DNA of 5,107 nucleotides from Pseudomonadota bacterium (GTDB lineage: Bacteria; Pseudomonadota; Gammaproteobacteria; Burkholderiales; SG8-39), in the NCBI GenBank assembly GCA_021848555.1, contig JAJZUN010000271.1:1-5107 (forward strand), in the 5' to 3' direction. How positions within the stretch are numbered: the first letter of the stretch is position 1; each line of letters begins with the position of its first letter. The position numbers and the translations under genes were made by a program. The notes under the pieces are model-generated. The model did no database searches. It was not told the DNA's origin and worked only from the letters and a program-made list of their open reading frames with translations. Positions 1 to 4,655 of this stretch are shown here, in pieces.

Positions 1-500
<500 letters not shown>

Positions 501-511
501 AAGAAGACCTA

Positions 512-547
512 CCCCCTCTCCCCTCCGGGGAGGGCTGGGGTGAGGGG
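512..547. repeat. C-rich/G-rich intergenic inverted repeat, possible rpoD terminator
   Basis: A long imperfect dyad lies 12 bases after the rpoD stop. The outer arms CCCCTC (513-518) and GAGGGG (542-547) are exact complements. An inner hairpin pairs CCCTC (521-525) with GAGGG (530-534) around the loop CGGG. There is no T-run after the stem, so it is not a textbook intrinsic terminator, although such a strong stem may still pause or end rpoD transcripts. Its pattern resembles dispersed intergenic repeats common in GC-rich proteobacterial genomes; that comparison is from memory and was not searched. Confidence 0.55.
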
Positions 548-562
548 CCTTCCCAAACCCTG

Positions 563-576
563 TATCATTTCCCGTA
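563..576 (+). promoter_or_regulatory. possible -10 element and start region of the tRNA promoter
   Basis: TATCAT at 563-568 matches four of six bases of the sigma-70 -10 consensus, and its spacing would put transcription start just before the mature tRNA 5' end at 577. The expected -35 position falls at the end of the inverted repeat (around GTGAGG, 540-545) and matches poorly. The tRNA could instead be cotranscribed with rpoD. Weak call. Confidence 0.25.
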
Positions 577-653
577 GGGCCTATAGCTCAGTTGGTTAGA
601 GCAGAGGACTCATAATCCTTTGGTCCCTGGTTCGAGTCCAGGTGGGCCCACCA
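577..653 (+). tRNA. tRNA with CAT anticodon, most likely tRNA-Ile2 (lysidine type)
   Basis: A complete 77-nt cloverleaf. The acceptor stem GGGCCTA/TGGGCCC (577-583 with 643-649) has one wobble pair. The D stem is GCTC/GAGC (586-589 with 599-602). The anticodon stem GAGGA/TCCTT encloses the loop CTCATAA, with CAT at 611-613. The T stem CCTGG/CCAGG encloses TTCGAGT. Discriminator A650 and an encoded CCA (651-653) follow. CAT anticodon genes may be initiator Met, elongator Met or Ile2. The C4-G69 and C5-G68 pairs are known recognition determinants of the lysidine synthetase TilS in E. coli and are absent from E. coli elongator tRNA-Met, which favours Ile2, decoding AUA after C34 is converted to lysidine. 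Automated annotation often labels such genes tRNA-Met. The gene is intact, so insertion of the adjacent element preserved or rebuilt its 3' end. Confidence 0.9.
626..653 (+). other. probable attachment site (attL) at the tRNA 3' end
   Basis: The T arm, acceptor strand and CCA end of the tRNA lie 72 bp upstream of a tyrosine integrase that reads away from it. Tyrosine integrases commonly recombine within tRNA 3' ends and leave the tRNA functional, so this segment is the natural crossover candidate. The exact core cannot be defined because no second copy of this sequence was found in the window; the opposite att site should lie beyond base 5107. Boundaries are approximate. Confidence 0.5.
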
Positions 654-665
654 AATCAATAGCTT

Positions 666-687
666 ACACGGCGCTTAGGCGCCGTGT
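666..687 (+). terminator. perfect hairpin after the tRNA, probable tRNA terminator
   Basis: ACACGGCGC (666-674) pairs exactly with GCGCCGTGT (679-687) around the loop TTAG, a 9-bp stem located 12 bases after the tRNA CCA end. The following TGCTTTGTTGT is T-rich but interrupted, so termination would be moderate. If recombination occurs within the tRNA, this hairpin belongs to the inserted element and would replace the tRNA's original terminator. Confidence 0.6.
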
Positions 688-698
688 TGCTTTGTTGT

Positions 699-720
699 CA
701 CAATTGCGCCACAATTGCGG
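699..720. repeat. tandem 11-bp direct repeat between tRNA and integrase
   Basis: CACAATTGCGC (699-709) is followed directly by CACAATTGCGG (710-720), identical in 10 of 11 bases. The phase is about one helical turn, and each copy is centred on the palindrome CAATTG. The position, between the presumed crossover site and the integrase start codon, suits arm-type integrase or excisionase binding sites, and a protein bound here could also repress the integrase gene. The function is inferred from location and spacing only. Confidence 0.5.
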
Positions 721-725
721 CAATC

Positions 726-1808
726 ATGGCCAACATTCGAAAGCGGACCAGCGCGGCCGGCAGCGTCAGTTACCAGGTCCAGGTGCGCGTTCGCGGATTC
801 CCGCCACAGGTCGCGACGTTCGAGCGCGTCACCGATGCGAAGATATGGGCACAGCGGACCGAGGCAGCGATTCGCGAAGGTTTACGGTTTCCGGAGCGCG
901 AGGCCAAGCGCCATACGATCGCGGAACTGGCCGATCGCGAGCTTGAGATAATCGAGCGAAAGCGCCCGCAAGCCCTGAAACAGCAGCGCGCGCTTTTAGG
1001 CTGGTGGAAGGCGCAGCTCGGGCATTTCACCCTGGCCAGTGTCACACCAGCACTCATTGCGGAAAAACGGGATCTACTTTTGCAAGAGAATATCGGCACC
1101 GAAAAGAAACCCAGGCGCCGCTCCCCACCGACAGCAAACCGCTATCTCGCATCGCTCAGCAAGGCATTTTCCGACGCCGTTCGCGAGTGGCATTGGGTGA
1201 ACGAGAACCCGCTGCGCCGCGTCTCCAAGGAAGCGGAGTCACAAGGCCGGGTACGATTCTTATCGATTGAAGAGAGGAATCAATTATTGGCCGCCTGCGA
1301 ACAATCCAGCCTTCAGGAGCTCCACTTGATCGTGCTGCTGGCCCTGACTACCGGGATGCGCCGTGGCGAGATCCTGGGCCTGCGTTGGGCCGATATCGAC
1401 CTCAAGCGCAAACTGGCGGTGCTCCACAACACGAAGAACAAGGAAAGGCGATCCGCGCCACTTGTGGGACAGGTGACGCAGCTACTCGAGGCATATGGCA
1501 AGGTTCGTCGACTTGATACTGAGTTGTTGTTTCCGAACCCAGGAAAACCTAAGAAGCCCGTCGAAATTGATCATTGGTTCCAGCTCGCGCTGAAGGCCGC
1601 CAAGATCGAGAATTTCCGATTTCACGATTTGCGGCACACCGCAGCGAGTTACCTGGCCATGAGTGGCGCAACGCCGCCGGAGATTGCAGCCGTGCTTGGT
1701 CACAAGACGCTGCAGATGGTGAAACGGTACGCACACTTGTCGGACGCGCACACAGGATCCGTGATCGAGCGAATGACGAACAAGTTCTTCGGTGAGGCAT
1801 CCGGATAA
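726..1808 (+). CDS. int: tyrosine recombinase / site-specific integrase of the inserted element
   Basis: A 360-aa phage-type integrase that would catalyse insertion and excision at the adjacent tRNA. Residues ~1-55 form an N-terminal AP2-like arm-binding region (MANIRKR...SYQVQVRVRGFPPQVATF). Residues ~62-165 are the SAM-like core-binding domain, and ~175-355 the catalytic domain. The active-site set is complete: R212 in TTGMRRGEILGLRW, K237 in NTKNKERR, H300 and R303 in FHDLRHTAASYL, H326 in VLGHKTLQM, and nucleophile Y335 in VKRYAHLS. Length is normal for the family. ATG at 726 is preferred over an in-frame GTG at 684 because the protein then begins with the typical MANIRKR, and because 684 lies inside the tRNA-proximal hairpin. 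No strong ribosome binding site is visible at either start. It reads away from the tRNA and no gene overlaps it. It appears functional, and the identification is secure. Confidence 0.96.
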   Translation: MANIRKRTSAAGSVSYQVQVRVRGFPPQVATFERVTDAKIWAQRTEAAIREGLRFPEREAKRHTIAELADRELEIIERKRPQALKQQRALLGWWKAQLGHFTLASVTPALIAEKRDLLLQENIGTEKKPRRRSPPTANRYLASLSKAFSDAVREWHWVNENPLRRVSKEAESQGRVRFLSIEERNQLLAACEQSSLQELHLIVLLALTTGMRRGEILGLRWADIDLKRKLAVLHNTKNKERRSAPLVGQVTQLLEAYGKVRRLDTELLFPNPGKPKKPVEIDHWFQLALKAAKIENFRFHDLRHTAASYLAMSGATPPEIAAVLGHKTLQMVKRYAHLSDAHTGSVIERMTNKFFGEASG

Positions 1809-1832
1809 TATCGCCGCCCGACGATATCGGGC
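1808..1832 (+). other. small overlapping inverted repeats after the integrase
   Basis: Two mutually exclusive small hairpins follow the integrase stop codon. ATATCG (1808-1813) can pair with CGATAT (1822-1827). GCCCGA (1816-1821) can pair with TCGGGC (1827-1832) around the loop CGATA. Neither is followed by a T-run, so an intrinsic terminator is doubtful. They may be a weak transcript end or a protein-binding site. Confidence 0.3.
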
Positions 1833-1891
1833 AAAGCGGCCTGAGTGAGCGCGTAAACGCCCGCCCAGGCCTAACCACGACGCACCTAAAT

Positions 1892-1896
1892 AGGAG
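1892..1896 (+). promoter_or_regulatory. ribosome binding site of the 81-aa gene
   Basis: AGGAG sits 8 bases before ATG at 1905. It is the main evidence that this small gene is translated and it fixes its start. No convincing promoter was seen in the 96 bases after the integrase. Confidence 0.7.
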
Positions 1897-1904
1897 ATGC
1901 AATC

Positions 1905-2150
1905 ATGGCTAAATTGAATTCTAACAAATCATGCGCTGCGACCCTCCCCGACGGCGATCAAATACGTTTAGATCGGGACGTCTATAACGAAGTGATGCTC
2001 GACCTCGAGCGTTCAAAGGTTCTCGCGGAAGTGGCTTACGATGATGTTTGCAGTGAAGACGCCCGCGGGCAGACCATCATGAGCTTGCTCCAGGAGCACA
2101 TTGAAAAAATAGACAATGCGCTGCGGGTAGCAGAACCCATTCCAAGCTGA
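1905..2150 (+). CDS. small hypothetical protein, 81 aa, no recognised family
   Basis: I do not recognise this protein. It is acidic and soluble, with no signal peptide, membrane segment or cysteine motif. Residues 1-20 are polar (KLNSNKS) and lead into a predicted helix-turn-helix-like pair of amphipathic helices (about 24-48, DVYNEVMLDLERSKVLAEVAYDDV, and 52-75, DARGQTIMSLLQEHIEKIDNALRVA). The overall look is that of small helical accessory proteins of GC-rich proteobacteria, but no assignment is justified. The coding call is supported by a good ribosome binding site, AGGAG at 1892-1896 with 8-base spacing, and by a strong hairpin 27 bases after the stop. It appears to be a one-gene unit between the integrase and the replication cluster, where cargo or regulatory genes often sit. 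Its codons include several AT-rich choices (AAATTGAATTCTAAC near the start), unlike the neighbouring backbone, consistent with foreign origin. Confidence 0.75.
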   Translation: MAKLNSNKSCAATLPDGDQIRLDRDVYNEVMLDLERSKVLAEVAYDDVCSEDARGQTIMSLLQEHIEKIDNALRVAEPIPS

Positions 2151-2177
2151 GCAAAATCCTTCCGGCGCGAGTTGAGA

Positions 2178-2206
2178 ACAGGACCGCTTGCGGTCCTGTC
2201 TAATTT
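2178..2206 (+). terminator. strong hairpin, probable terminator of the 81-aa gene
   Basis: ACAGGACCGC (2178-2187) is an exact complement of GCGGTCCTGT (2190-2199), giving a stem of up to 10 bp with a very tight turn (realistically 8-9 bp and a 4-6 base loop). CTAATTTGGTTT follows, T-rich but broken. It lies 27 bases after the stop codon of the small gene and probably ends its transcript. Confidence 0.65.
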
Positions 2207-2352
2207 GGTTTATGTTATTGCCAATTGCAGCGGTTGAACGCACTGAATGGTGGTGTGGCGCTGTTGCAAGGCCATCCCGGGTCAAATAAGAAGAAACATA
2301 ACCCAGCACCAGGGAGTCGATCGAGTCGCTTTCGCTCGCCCTAAATAATCGC

Positions 2353-2380
2353 AAGGCCCGGCCACAATCCGGGCCTTTTT
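2353..2380 (+). terminator. intrinsic terminator 1 upstream of the replication cluster
   Basis: AAGGCCCGG (2353-2361) and CCGGGCCTT (2369-2377) form a perfect 9-bp GC-rich stem around a 7-base loop, followed by an uninterrupted T-run (2376-2380). This is a textbook rho-independent terminator on the + strand. No annotated gene ends close by; the nearest upstream gene already has its own hairpin, so it may terminate an unannotated RNA. Confidence 0.85.
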
Positions 2381-2391
2381 CATTTCACCCG

Positions 2392-2422
2392 ACCCGAGCG
2401 CGTTCAACGCCTCGGGTTTTTT
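2392..2422 (+). terminator. intrinsic terminator 2, directly behind terminator 1
   Basis: ACCCGAG (2392-2398) pairs with CTCGGGT (2411-2417). The stem is extended inward by GCG/CGC (2400-2402 with 2408-2410) around the loop TTCAA, with one bulged base, and is followed by six T residues (2417-2422). It lies 11 bases beyond terminator 1 and only 38 bases before the start codon at 2460. Confidence 0.85.
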
Positions 2423-2449
2423 ATTGCCCATTTTTTTGTCAATACCCTC

Positions 2450-2454
2450 GGAGG
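2450..2454 (+). promoter_or_regulatory. ribosome binding site fixing the AlpA-like start
   Basis: GGAGG, five bases before ATG 2460, selects this start over an in-frame TTG at 2424. No -35/-10 pair was recognised between terminator 2 and this site, which leaves the promoter of the cluster unidentified. Confidence 0.7.
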
Positions 2455-2459
2455 TGGCC

Positions 2460-2663
2460 ATGGCCGATTTCAAAAAGCTTCGCACTGTCCAGCAAATCGC
2501 TGCTCAAAGCAACGGTGCATTCACTGCTGCATCACTCCGGTGGAGTATTTTTCGCGCTGAACAAAACGGTTTAGACGCGGCGATTATTCGGCTCGGCCGG
2601 CGCGTGCTCATCGATGAGGATGGATTCAATGCGTGGCTCGAAACAAAACGTGCCAAGGCCTAG
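2460..2663 (+). CDS. AlpA/excisionase-like small DNA-binding protein
   Basis: A 67-aa protein with the layout of the AlpA/MerR-like winged helix family used by integrative elements as excisionases or transcription activators. Residues 7-17 (LRTVQQIAAQS) and 19-36 (GAFTAASLRWSIFRAEQN) form the helix-turn-helix, R43-G46-R47-R48 (IIRLGRRVLID) the wing, and the DGFNAWL end (54-60) is typical of the family. ATG at 2460 is chosen because GGAGG at 2450-2454 lies 5 bases upstream; a TTG further upstream in frame lacks such a site and falls in the terminator tail. It is the first gene of the cluster; its stop codon TAG (2661-2663) overlaps the ribosome binding site of the helicase gene, so the two are surely cotranscribed. 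It may activate the integrase or act as directionality factor, or regulate replication. Family placement is by pattern; its exact role is inferred. Confidence 0.82.
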   Translation: MADFKKLRTVQQIAAQSNGAFTAASLRWSIFRAEQNGLDAAIIRLGRRVLIDEDGFNAWLETKRAKA

Positions 2664-2672
2664 GAAGCAACC

Positions 2673-3878
2673 ATGGCTGAGGGATCTGGCGCCGGCACGC
2701 CGAATGAGGCGTACGCCACCAGCGAGTGGCCTCCCGCACTCAATCTCGAATGGCTAGCGCAACACGAACCTGTTGCGCCAGAAGAAATAATGGAAGGCGT
2801 ACCGTGCGGTTACGCGACTATGGTTGCCGGCCACGGAGGCGCGGGCAAATCGCAGATCGAGTTCATGCGCGCCGTGTGCATCGCTGCGGGCATTCCGTTT
2901 TGCGGACTCAAGGTGGCGCGGCGCAAGGTGCTCTTCGTGTCCTGCGAAGACCGTCGAGACATCCTGCATTGGCGGCTCGCGCGGATTTGTGCATACCTGA
3001 GCGTAAAGATCGAGCAGTTGGACGGTTGGCTGCAGATTCTCGATCTAGTTGGCCGCGATTCGATCCTCTTTTCTCCTGATCCTCGCACCGGCCACGCGTT
3101 GACCGCAGGTTACGGCGTTCTTGCCGAGCGCATGGCCGCCTACAAGACAGACATCCTAGTGCTCGACGGCATCGTCGATGTGTTCGGGGGAAATGAAAAT
3201 GCGCGCGTCGAGGTCAAGCAGTTCGTCAATTCGCTGCTCGCTTTGATTTCGCCGTACACGGGCGCAGTGATTCTGATAGGACACGTGAACAAAATTAGTG
3301 CGGCGAACGCTGCAAATGGGGATGGATATTCCGGATCGACGGCGTGGCACAACTCCGCCAGGGCGCGCTGGTACCTGTTCGCGGAGGCTGCGCGTGACGA
3401 AGACGGCGAAGGATCGGAGCGGCCCGGGAAGTTAACCCTGGAGCTGCAGAAGTCCAATCACGGAAAGGCGGGACTGCAGATCGAATTCGAATGGGATTCT
3501 GACGCCCATTTGCTCCTACCTAAGTCAAGGGATAGCAGCGCCCACTTCGACCGCATTCACCTGGAGCGCACCGAGCGGCTGGGCATTCTGGCTGCGCTCA
3601 ATGCCTGCGCACGGAATGCTCCGCAAATCGTCGTGCCAGGCGCCATGACGGGCCAACGAACCGCGCTTCATGTTCTATCGCAGCGCCCTGAATTCCCCCC
3701 ATCGCTGCGCGCCGGGAAGGCGGCAAAGCGGCGATTTTGGCGCCATATCGAGGCCATGCGCCAAATGCATGTGGTTGAGGAAACAAGCTATCGGCGCACC
3801 AATCGGCATGTGGCCGCCCAAATTGTGCTGACTGCAGAGGGAGTGCGCCAATGCGCCGAATGTATGAATTCAGATTAG
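2673..3878 (+). CDS. RepA-like hexameric helicase / AAA-type ATPase for element replication
   Basis: A 401-aa RecA-fold ATPase of the RSF1010 RepA type, a ring helicase that unwinds DNA at a plasmid or element origin. The Walker A motif is GHGGAGKS (residues 53-60) after the entry strand CGYATMVAG. A conserved strand, KVLFVSCEDRRD (85-96), carries the acidic pair typical of this family. Walker B is DILVLDG (160-166). The strand VILIGHVNK (199-207) and the motif SGSTAWHNSARARWYL (220-235) are diagnostic of RepA-like helicases. Residues ~295-400 are basic and probably form a winged helix, an extension beyond the helicase core. The start ATG 2673 has AGGAAG 5 bases upstream, overlapping the stop of the preceding gene. 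The 3' end overlaps the next ORF by 28 bases. Neighbours support a replication module in which this is the motor; no primase is visible within the window. It appears intact. The ATPase call is very secure, the replicative role likely. Confidence 0.92.
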   Translation: MAEGSGAGTPNEAYATSEWPPALNLEWLAQHEPVAPEEIMEGVPCGYATMVAGHGGAGKSQIEFMRAVCIAAGIPFCGLKVARRKVLFVSCEDRRDILHWRLARICAYLSVKIEQLDGWLQILDLVGRDSILFSPDPRTGHALTAGYGVLAERMAAYKTDILVLDGIVDVFGGNENARVEVKQFVNSLLALISPYTGAVILIGHVNKISAANAANGDGYSGSTAWHNSARARWYLFAEAARDEDGEGSERPGKLTLELQKSNHGKAGLQIEFEWDSDAHLLLPKSRDSSAHFDRIHLERTERLGILAALNACARNAPQIVVPGAMTGQRTALHVLSQRPEFPPSLRAGKAAKRRFWRHIEAMRQMHVVEETSYRRTNRHVAAQIVLTAEGVRQCAECMNSD

Positions 3879-3922
3879 ACGCAGGTTCGACGCACGGCGC
3901 TTCTGCGCCAGTGCGCCGAATG
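3844..3922 (+). repeat. pair of near-identical 19-bp repeats 60 bp apart
   Basis: The first copy (3844-3862) and second copy (3904-3922) share 18 of 19 bases, of the form TGCGCCARTGCGCCGAATG. They are separated by exactly 60 bases start to start, so they stay in frame and encode MRRM at the start of the 82-aa ORF and VRRM 20 codons later. The second copy also forms an inverted repeat with its flank (GCGCCA 3905-3910, TGGCGC 3921-3926). Possible binding sites or remnants of a local duplication that copied a start-codon context. Confidence 0.7.
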
Positions 3923-4099
3923 GCGCTGGGGGTTATAGGGGGTTGCGCGCGCGCACTTGAGGCAGATCGAAAGGACTCGTCTGCCGATGTTCACATGCCC
4001 ATCAACGCTAGTCATGGGTCCTTCCAGAGCCCGGACTACTACGCCAGCGAAGCCCCCGACCGAGAGCTAGTGGCAGACTTTCTAGGAGCTAACCAGTGA
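3851..4099 (+). CDS. small hypothetical protein, 82 aa, overlapping both neighbours
   Basis: No family recognised. The protein starts RRMYEFRLDAGS, has a mildly hydrophobic patch VRRMALGVIGGCARAL (residues 21-36, too short and broken for a firm membrane helix) and an acidic, polar C-terminal half ending DRELVADFLGANQ. ATG 3851 has the purine-rich AGAGGGAG (3836-3843) 7 bases upstream and overlaps the helicase gene by 28 bases. Its TGA (4097-4099) overlaps the GTG start of the next gene, the usual sign of translational coupling and the best support that the frame is used. A second possible start, GTG 3911 in the repeated context, would give a 62-aa product. Part of the ORF (3928-3955) is low-complexity G-rich and GC-alternating DNA, which raises the alternative that this stretch serves as a DNA site and that the peptide is incidental. 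Moderate confidence. Confidence 0.55.
   Translation: MRRMYEFRLDAGSTHGASAPVRRMALGVIGGCARALEADRKDSSADVHMPINASHGSFQSPDYYASEAPDRELVADFLGANQ
3928..3955. repeat. 10-bp-period GGGGGTT repeat followed by alternating GC tract
   Basis: GGGGGTT occurs at 3928-3934 and again at 3938-3944, separated by ATA, so the period is one helical turn. TGCGCGCGCGCA (3944-3955) follows, a palindrome of alternating purines and pyrimidines. The position directly after the helicase gene makes this a candidate replication origin or iteron-type site, but there are only two copies, so the role is tentative. Confidence 0.4.
4084..4088 (+). promoter_or_regulatory. ribosome binding site for the GTG-started 177-aa gene
   Basis: AGGAG lies 7 bases before GTG 4096, inside the end of the 82-aa ORF. 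It supports the GTG as a genuine start although the codon is not ATG, and provides initiation alongside the GTGA stop/start overlap. Confidence 0.75.
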
Positions 4100-4629
4100 G
4101 CACAGCCAGAAAACCAGTCAATCAGCACCACCTAGCGGCCGTTTTGGGACGCTCGCGGGCCTCCATTATTGCGTGGGGACGGGAGGGTATGCCGATTGCG
4201 CAGCGCGGCGGCCCCGGAAAGCCAACGCTATACGACATTGACCAGGTTCGGGCCTGGCTAGATCGAACCGGGCGCGGCCAGAATCGCACTCCGCTACCTG
4301 CTGCGCGGTCTCCCGCCGTCCAAACGTCTGTACCGGAACAATTGATGACGCTTGAACCTGGCAAGGTGCTCGAACGGACAATCGCAGGCATGCTTTCTGG
4401 CGCGATCGCGTTGATGATCCGGCGTGGCATACCAGGAGACCTTGCGCTCGAAGTGTTCGACGAATTTGTCGTATCCGCTTACACCTCGTTGGAGATCGAG
4501 CTGCAGCAAGACATGGTGCTGAACCTGGACGGCCCCATAGGTCTACTCATGACCGATGAGGGCCGCGCGCAGATCCTGCAGGCCGCCCAGGTGTGCGTTG
4601 CACGCCAGGCGCAGGGGTTTGGCGAGTAG
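4096..4629 (+). CDS. gpNu1-like winged-helix protein (small-terminase-like or origin-binding)
   Basis: A 177-aa protein whose first ~56 residues match the DNA-binding domain of lambda gpNu1, the small terminase subunit that recognises cos: VNQHHLAAVLGRSRASIIAWGREGMP (8-33), then RGGPGKPTLYDIDQVRAWL (37-55). The pattern of VN..(L)A...G.S...I..W...GMP, RGG.G, LYD, V..W is retained throughout. A proline-rich linker (60-80) is followed by a mainly helical C-terminal half (~85-172, including IAGMLSGAIALMIRRGIPGDLALEVFDEF) in which I see no gpNu1 coiled-coil or large-subunit-binding segment. GTG 4096 overlaps the preceding stop codon and has AGGAG at 4084-4088. In a replication cluster, the protein could be the origin-binding partner of the helicase, a regulator, or a packaging-recognition subunit hijacking a helper phage. 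The domain call is good; the biological role is undecided. Confidence 0.78.
   Translation: MSTARKPVNQHHLAAVLGRSRASIIAWGREGMPIAQRGGPGKPTLYDIDQVRAWLDRTGRGQNRTPLPAARSPAVQTSVPEQLMTLEPGKVLERTIAGMLSGAIALMIRRGIPGDLALEVFDEFVVSAYTSLEIELQQDMVLNLDGPIGLLMTDEGRAQILQAAQVCVARQAQGFGE
4316..4335 (+). repeat. first copy of a CAAACGTCTG-centred motif
   Basis: CAAACGTCTG at 4321-4330 recurs exactly at 4722-4731 in the next gene, with partly matching flanks (CCGTC/TACCG here, CGGTG/CACCG there). It encodes AVQTSVP here and AVQTSAP there. It could be a DNA-binding site or a repeated peptide; chance is not excluded. Confidence 0.35.
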
Positions 4630-4655
4630 ATTGGTTGTGAAGAGCGCGTGCGCCC

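Larger units (their letters stand above)
2151..2459 (+). other. 309-base gene-free leader before the replication cluster
   Basis: No plausible gene was found on either strand. The region holds the hairpin at 2178-2199, then about 150 bases with no clear coding or promoter signal. A possible structured segment follows at 2311-2342: AGGG/CCCT closes over an inner hairpin CGAG/CTCG at 2322-2325 with 2335-2338, and TCGATCGA is a palindrome at 2317-2324. Two intrinsic terminators follow at 2353-2380 and 2392-2422. The last 40 bases are AT-rich, unlike the surroundings. A small RNA ending at the first terminator, or a transcription-attenuation leader for the downstream cluster, would explain the structure. 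Both are inference. Confidence 0.5.

Noticed and set aside
684..725. Upstream GTG start adding 14 residues (MLLCCHNCATIAAI) to the integrase
   Set aside because: It begins within the 3' arm of the tRNA-proximal hairpin, runs through the tandem repeats and adds residues untypical of the family; MANIRKR at 726 is a normal integrase N-terminus.
620..946. Forward frame of 108 codons starting inside the tRNA
   Set aside because: It overlaps the tRNA and the integrase in another frame, and its translation is low-complexity and arginine/glycine-rich.
1549..1902. Reverse-strand frame of 117 codons over the integrase 3' end
   Set aside because: Arginine/serine-rich composition typical of antisense frames in GC-rich genes, and it lies opposite conserved integrase catalytic motifs.
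2282..2485. Reverse-strand frame of 67 codons across the leader
   Set aside because: It crosses both intrinsic terminators and the AlpA-like ribosome binding site, and no family resemblance was seen.
3140..3457. Reverse-strand frame of 105 codons opposite the helicase
   Set aside because: It lies opposite the Walker B and SGSTAWHNS motifs; the conserved forward frame explains the sequence.
3945..3954. Alternating GC run as a sequencing or assembly artefact
   Set aside because: The frame of the 82-aa ORF stays open through it and connects to a coupled GTG start, so an artefact is not needed to explain it.
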